Below are positions 58,453 through 64,000 of a DNA stretch of 64,000 nt, in pieces. The position numbers were made by a program, and so were the translations under genes. The DNA comes from Adenanthera pavonina (lineage: Eukaryota > Streptophyta > Magnoliopsida > Fabales > Fabaceae). The first letter of the stretch is position 1. Every line of letters starts with the position of its first letter. Below the pieces are notes generated by a model. That model had not been told where the DNA came from. It ran no database searches and saw only the letters and a program-made list of their open reading frames with translations. The DNA lies in the NCBI GenBank assembly GCA_026686845.1, contig JAIVEN010000023.1, positions 13,534,001 through 13,598,000 of the forward strand, in the 5' to 3' direction.

Positions 58453-59765
58453 GCTTCAGGATAAAAGATTGAAACTTGGAATGAAACAATTTTTAATGAA
58501 TATTTCAGGCGTCAGAGATTATAAGTTTTCGATCGGATATGATCGATGGTGCCATAGATTTTTGCAGTGGAAAGGCTTTTATAGATTGCCAAGGGACATG
58601 ATGATGTGACTGAGGATTTGGTCCGAATAAACGATTAGAGGGAAGCCTTCTTGGGAGAAAATTTCAAGTGTGTCGAACTTTATCTCCTTTTTTAAATAAT
58701 TATTCTCAACGTTTATCCATTTTTACGGTGAGGTGTGGATCTGGTAATCAGTAAAATTAAAGAATTTGAAGGGTCCAACAGAGGCTGTCTTGTACCCATT
58801 CTGTTATGGACAACAAGCTGCAAATGAATTAATTTTTTCATGTGCTTAGATTAATTAATCAAGGAGGAGATTATGATGACTTGGTATCTTTAATTGGAAG
58901 CAGGAGGTTACGTCCCCCATGATTAATTTGAACGATTCCAAAAGAGAAAGACGAATAATAATCAATATATTATAATGGAATCACTGTTTATTTTACCTTC
59001 TTATATATTGTTAATTTATGTCGGATATAAATTTTGATCCCGGCCCCAGCTGCAATGTAGGGGCTTTTCCTAGTTAATTATAAAAACTAAGCAAACGATG
59101 ACTAATGAACAGTTTTTTTGATAAGCTGACTAATGAATAGATTAATTATACCTACTATTCAATTTTTTTTTTCGGGTTAGGACATTGTTATGCATTGTTA
59201 GCATTGGGTCGCCGGCTCTCCCTGCCATCAGCTCATCATGCCAAAGCAGTTCAATATAAAATTAAATTCTATGGTGATATCGGCTAGCCCTTATATATCG
59301 GTTTTACACTAAATAGACAGAAGAACCTAACATAATTATTTGGGGCTTTAATTGCTCAATATCCCCTAGTTAGTGATGCCAATTTTTGTCTCTGCATATT
59401 TGGTTCGTTCGCAGGGGAAACAGTCATCAAATTAATCTAGAAGAGTAGTCCGAAGCTAGGTCAAAAGTCGTCTAAATTTTGGTTGCATATAAAAAACGGC
59501 TAAATATATGAAACAAAAAGCGGTTGTAGGAGATGAATAATCATATAATAGTTAGATTGTAAAACTTATATATAATTTGTTGAAGGTGTCAGATTACCGT
59601 CTACCTTCTAAATAATCTTACGCTGTGTCCACATTTGGTCAAAAGTTTGCTTGTGTTTGCAAGTGCATATATATTCAATTAATTTACTGCGTATTACCTT
59701 GCCATGTAGCATCAGGGGTATGAAAAAGAATAAATTTGAGCATTGGAGCGGGTAATAAGGCATGA
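57787..59765. repeat. Segmental duplication, parent-like copy with intact gene
   Basis: Direct-orientation partner of 50094-52250, about 7.7 kb away. It includes exons 1-3 and the upstream flank of the intact carbonic anhydrase gene. The flank (58460-59765) holds no separate gene; the 58370-58609 plus-strand ORF is antisense to exon 1 and its leader. Confidence 0.85.
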
Positions 59766-60094
59766 TTAAGACAAAAACAAAGTTAAAATTTAAGCTTTTG
59801 AGGTGCACGTGGGTTTCTTTAAATTCAAATAATCAATTAATATATATTCTCTTTATATTATATTATAAGACAATAAAAAGGGTTTCATGCATATTAAAAA
59901 ATATTTATCCCATTCTTAAACTCAAAATTTTTAATTTTATTCTTATTAATTTTTCTCTTTTTATTAAATATAGTACAACTTACAATATTAATAATATAAA
60001 AAATAAAAAATAAATTTTATATATTATCTTATATTATAAAAAAAAATCTCATGCTATCACGATATAAGACAGAGAAAGTATACTTTTTGAAACC

Positions 60095-60513
60095 TAGGGC
60101 CTGTTTGATTCTGTTTCTGAAAACAGTTTTTCTGTTTTCGAAAACAGAAAACTCAGAAAACTTGTTTGGTGAACCTGTTTTTTAGAAATTGTTTTGGAAA
60201 ATAGAAAAATAAAGGAACAGAAAACTCAGAACACCTTTAAGGTGTTTTGTAGTTTTTGTTCTGGAAAACACAAGGAAATGTGAGAAACATCCACATCATT
60301 AATGGTAAAATTATAAATTTTGAATAACTCATCTATCACTCACTAGTTATGATTTTTAGAATAATTACTCAAACAGATTTTTTTATTTTCTTATTTTCAA
60401 AACTTATTCTCGAACAATAAGTTTTAATATGTTTTTTAGAAATATTTATTTTCTTGTTTTCAAAACTGTTTTCAGAACAATAAAACAGAAAATACTGTGA
60501 AACAGACCCCTAG
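60095..60513. mobile_element. Tourist-like MITE
   Basis: The ends GGGCCTGTTTGATTCTGTTTC and ctgtgaaacagacccc form an imperfect inverted pair, with 'cta/tag' flanks. The interior is rich in 'gaaaacag' and 'ctgttttc' self-complementary words and is non-coding. Confidence 0.6.
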
Positions 60514-60553
60514 TATTGTAGAACCTGCAATGAAAGGGGATGAGCACCGTGTG

Positions 60554-60647
60554 CTCATCACCCCAAAACGGTGTCGTTTACTTAAATTGGGACTGATCTG
60601 AGCCAGACGACACCGTATAGAATTGGGCTTCAAATTTTTCTCACTTG
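60554..60647 (+). repeat. Left arm of a 95-bp inverted repeat around the FAR1-like fragment
   Basis: Reads ctcatcaccccaaaacggtg, then acttaaattgggactgatct, then cttcaaatttttctcacttg. It is matched, inverted, at 62923-63021 with only a handful of differences. It contains the motif aaaacggtgtcgttt, frequent near plant genes. Confidence 0.85.
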
Positions 60648-61581
60648 CGACATAAACCCGGTGCGTAGAGAGAATTGGGCAGGGTGGAGTTCGCGCCATA
60701 TTGATCTCGTCCAAGAAACAGAGTAATGATGGACGAACTGCCATTACAGATTCAATGTCAAGGAGGAGGGAAGCAGAGCAGGTTTGAATACTTTTTGGCT
60801 TTTACATTGCAACTACTTTAGCTTCTTTTTACTCGGTTTCAGAATCTGAGCCATAGGAAAGAAAAATAATGGCTAATATATTAATCCCCTGTTTTTTGCC
60901 TCAGTGTTAACATTTGTATATACATCATTTCATTAAAAAAATGATAGTGAAAGATTGAAATTAAACCCGTATAGGAATGCAGAACATGATAGAAATTGTA
61001 AGAGTGATGATGATGATGCAATAATATACATAAAACCTAAAGATGAAATTTTTCACAAGGTGTTGAACTACTGATACTTCTTTGGTCATGTTGACCCTTG
61101 TGCATGCTTCCCGGGAACTCTATAGCCTAAACTAAGATGAATTTTTTTTTCTCCATACGTTACTAATTACTTTCCAAAATTTATTATAGTTAAACTCTTG
61201 GTCCTTTAGTTTTCCATTGCTAACTCCACAGCCTGAGACTTGTGAGACAAGTATCATGCTTCCTGGGATACCATTATTGCAATATATAATTATACACTCC
61301 TTTTTGTTGCCATTTACTGAAAGTATTTTTAAATACACAATATTAAGTCCAATAAAAGGAATGTAATGGCCAAAATTTTAATAGGAGGTCCCCTCCCTCT
61401 TCCTCTTAAAAAGAAAAAAAAAAACATATCTTTTGTATGATCTCATGTGCAATGGTTTTTATTAATTGTTATATTGGAAAAATGACTAAATTTTTTTATA
61501 AATAACATGCTTTTATTAAATTTTGAAGAATGATAATTTTTTAAATATGTAATTTTTTTTGTTGTATATAGGAACCATAAA

Positions 61582-61878
61582 ATGGAAGATGAATTAAGAC
61601 CCAAATTAGGGAGGGAATTTGAAAGCTTTGAAGAAGCATGGAAATTCTGGGTTGATTATGCTGGAAGAACTGGGTTTGGAGCTAGAAAGCATAATTTTAC
61701 AAAGAGTAGAAAAGATGGTTCCATTATTACATACAGATATGTATGTTGCAAGGAGGGTGATATGGCCCTCTTGGTAGATGACCAAGCAAACCAGAAAATA
61801 CAGCGGAAACGATCTCACGAACAAGAACAAGTTGATGATCACGTGCTAGAACCAAAGAAACTTGTTCCTAAGCTCTAA
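61582..61878 (+). pseudogene. FAR1/FRS DNA-binding domain fragment
   Basis: The 98-codon frame starts just after an intron-like acceptor (ttgttgtatatag, ending 61571). Residues 10-55 show the FAR1 domain signature (FESFEEAWKFWVDYAGRTGF, then a KHNFTKSRKDGSIITYRYVC segment). After VCCKEG the sequence leaves the family and ends in a charged tail with a KRSHEQEQ segment, then TAA. Complete FAR1-RELATED SEQUENCE proteins are several hundred residues, with MULE-transposase and SWIM domains that are missing here. They are light-signalling transcription factors derived from Mutator-like transposases. This is a truncated gene, a gene interrupted by an insertion after 61755, or a small FRF-type protein. 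I favour truncation. Confidence 0.7.
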
Positions 61879-62800
61879 CGATGACGCCCACTCGGTCGAT
61901 CACTCCGGTTGGTAGGTCACGAGTTCTCAAGAGAACATAAATTCAGATAATCCTCATACAAGAGAATTGAAGGAAAATAATTCTTATTCAATTTGTTAAA
62001 AAAAACGTAGGCCTAAATACATATAATTATAATGACCTCTAGAATCCTCTAGAATGATTAAAGGATCTCATAAAATAGGCAACTAATTATTCATAAAACT
62101 AAAGGACTCTAAATAATAGGAAATTACTTAAATTCTAAGACTAAATCTTGTGAGATTGTAAGAATCTCACTTATTTAGAAACTAAATCACTCTAGAATAT
62201 TCTAACTTGTTAACCAAGTAAAAAACATTCTAGAAGACACTAGATAACACAAAATAAATATTGCAAACCTGTCAGCACCTTTACAGAATAGGAAAATTTT
62301 TCCAACTTCATCTTTCACTATCACTGATATTCGCTTCCTTGAGCTATTGAATTCTAAAACATTGAGAAGTTTATACATCCTGCAAAATATAAACTCTCAT
62401 TAAGCATCCTTGACATGAAGACATTAAATCCCAACATAAAGTAGCTGTAATCGATAATCTAATCAAGCACGCAGCATTTCAAAAGTCATTAGATAAGTGA
62501 TAGTGGCCATGATGGGCCTAACCTTTAACTGTCTCCGATGACCTCAACTTCCATTTGCGGTCAATGTGGAAAGGAACATGCGGCTATCATCTTATAATAA
62601 TGACTCAACTAGCTATATTCTCTAAATTAACTGCAACATCAGGTCAGGGTCGAATAGTATCCGTGGCAAATAGAATTTTTGCATAAAACACACATAAAGA
62701 TGCAGTTTTCTCATTCTTCACACATGAAAATGAAAACCTACAAGATCAATTTGGATCGAAAAAAATAAACGGCTTACTGGGAGGACGCACGTCGGAGTTG
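61879..62800. other. Unassigned repeat-like sequence after the FAR1 fragment
   Basis: No gene is visible. Recurring 'tctagaat' and 'aatcctctagaat' words (62035-62235) suggest part of a transposon or LTR, but no ends were found. A CAG run occurs at about 62828-62844. Confidence 0.35.
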
Positions 62801-62922
62801 GGGTTTGGTGAGGTCTAGCAAATGTAAAAGCAGCAGCAGCAGCTATCTCTGTCTCCGTTGCCATGAGCGCTCAGTCACAATTAGGACGCCATTGAGTTGT
62901 AGATGGAAGCAGAAGGGAACGA

Positions 62923-63021
62923 CAAGTGAGAAAAATTTGAAGCCCAATTCTATACGATGTTGTTTGGCTCAGATCAGTCCCAATTTAAGTAAACGGCACC
63001 GTTTTGGGGTGACCCGATGAG
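62923..63021 (-). repeat. Right arm of the 95-bp inverted repeat
   Basis: It is the reverse complement of 60554-60647 with about six differences. Together the arms enclose about 2.3 kb containing the FAR1-like fragment. Confidence 0.85.
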
Positions 63022-63880
63022 TACTGAATGCGTACTCGAAAGGGGATTTGGTGGTCTGCGATTATGCTCCATATATTCCGTAACTTCGTTGCCTCACTCT
63101 TCCTTCTTTTCCTTTATTGCTAATGCCGCTATTATTTTCAATATTCCTTAATCACAACCCTGACAACAGCTTATGCTTGTGTACTGGCCCATTATAATAT
63201 AGCGAATCGCAGTCCATTCAGAGTATCTTCTCAAGAAATTCTTGAAGATTTTTTTAACTCCCTTACATCATCTAGGGTTCTGTATTGTAGATCACACTGT
63301 TAACCATTTGTGAGTAATGCTTTTTTTTTAATGTAGATTTTTTAGAAATATAGATGTAGATTCTTGATGAATTTTAAAATATTACATAAGTAATATTTTG
63401 TAACGGTGACCTATACACTGGTCATATTTTGTAACGGTGCAGCTTTCTATAAAATTACTTGATAAATAGATTATGGCAGAAAAGTAAAAATGTATATGGT
63501 ATTCACTTCTTTTCTTTTCTTTTTTTGATAATAATTTTTTTGTCATGTATTTTTTTAATGTTCACAACAAATTTATAATAAAAAATTGTAGAAAATTCAA
63601 ACTCATTAAATACAGCCTAAGTTAATCATGCTACATTGAATTTCATTTGGAAATACGATCATCGTAAGAACAACGAAGGGATGCATGCAAACAGATTATT
63701 TTTTTTTGGGAGTTGGATAAATGGAGTCAAGGACGCCGAAGACATCAAGAACAAACACGGAAGGACTAGGCCTCACAGGAAAAGCTTGGCAAAAAGCAAG
63801 ATAACGAAACTCGATCGACATTATAAAATTTTGATATAAAAACCAGCATATATAAAACACCATCGAAACGTGGGATCCGG

Positions 63881-64000
63881 TTTCTCTGCACCGATCAAAA
63901 CAGCAGCACCAAGTGCTGCTGTTTTAAGACCAAATCTGGACCGTCCATACAAAATATGGACGGTCCAGATTTTACCTTACATTTTTTCTTAATTTTTATT
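63881..64000. mobile_element. MITE, same family as 9505-9818, inverted and cut by window end
   Basis: Starts near ccggtttctctgc and carries 'cagcagcaccaagtgctgctg' in pieces, then a near-perfect hairpin: tctggaccgtccat facing atggacggtccaga across a short loop at about 63937-63971. It matches the reverse complement of about 9690-9818 closely. Confidence 0.75.

Noticed and set aside
58370..58609. Plus-strand ORF at the upstream end of the carbonic anhydrase gene
   Set aside because: It is antisense to exon 1 and its leader. Exon 1 on the minus strand gives a clear signal peptide that joins in phase to exon 2.
62805..63020. Plus-strand ORF with serine run, sharing residues with a minus-strand ORF at 60472-60744
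   Set aside because: The shared protein text is just the translation of the inverted DNA arms. The serine run comes from a CAG/AGC repeat.

Overview
This is a stretch of nuclear genome from a flowering plant, most likely a eudicot. The evidence is a low-GC intergenic background with many (TA)n tracts, GT-AG introns, a plant-type C2H2 QALGGH zinc-finger gene, a TIP aquaporin, an alpha carbonic anhydrase of the plant secreted type, and plant transposon families (Tat-type Ty3 retrotransposon, Athila-like solo LTR, RICESLEEPER-type hAT, Stowaway and Tourist-like MITEs). The species cannot be fixed from the sequence alone. Genes are sparse: four protein genes look intact, with one tRNA gene. Most of the rest is transposons and their debris.

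Layout. 0-1.2 kb: LTR-like retrotransposon remnant. 3.9-4.74 kb (minus): intronless ZAT5-like C2H2 repressor. 5-9.5 kb: AT-rich spacer with small tandem duplications. 9.5-9.8 kb: a palindrome-rich MITE whose family recurs, inverted, at the right edge of the window. 10.92-20.42 kb: a full-length 9.5-kb Tat-lineage Ty3 retrotransposon with 507-bp LTRs and an exact 5-bp target duplication. It carries decayed gag and pol, an array of about 16 hairpin-forming repeats, and an antisense accessory gene. 22.7-28.3 kb: small hAT-like elements, a broken hAT (ZBED/RICESLEEPER) transposase gene, and two exons of a LAF3-like amidohydrolase pseudogene. 31.6-33.2 kb: an element bounded by inverted repeats of about 200 bp. 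33.32 kb: tRNA-His(GUG). 33.6-37.98 kb: Tourist-like and Stowaway MITEs.

38.15-39.07 kb (plus): two-exon TIP1-class tonoplast aquaporin. 44.6-45.8 kb: MITEs. 46.35-48.83 kb (plus): a 12-exon CHY/CTCHY/RING E3 ubiquitin ligase whose modelled exons sum to an open 292-codon frame. 50.1-59.8 kb: a duplicated locus for secreted alpha carbonic anhydrase. The intact seven-exon gene (minus strand, 56.84-58.45 kb) has a truncated upstream-arm copy at 50.2-50.7 kb, and the two are separated by a solo Athila-like LTR, a MITE and a head-to-head pair of Stowaway elements. 60.5-63.0 kb: inverted arms flanking a fragment of a FAR1-type DNA-binding domain.

The intact genes are unrelated housekeeping or regulatory loci (transcriptional repression, vacuolar water transport, ubiquitin ligation, apoplastic CO2/bicarbonate chemistry), and I see no operon-like or biosynthetic clustering. 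The most unusual material is the covarying hairpin array with its antisense ORF in the Tat element, the carbonic anhydrase duplication with an altered proton-shuttle position, the intron-bearing gene fragment beside the hAT element, and the inverted-repeat structures that could be transcribed into double-stranded RNA. All exon models were made by eye from splice consensus, frame and family resemblance; no searches were run.
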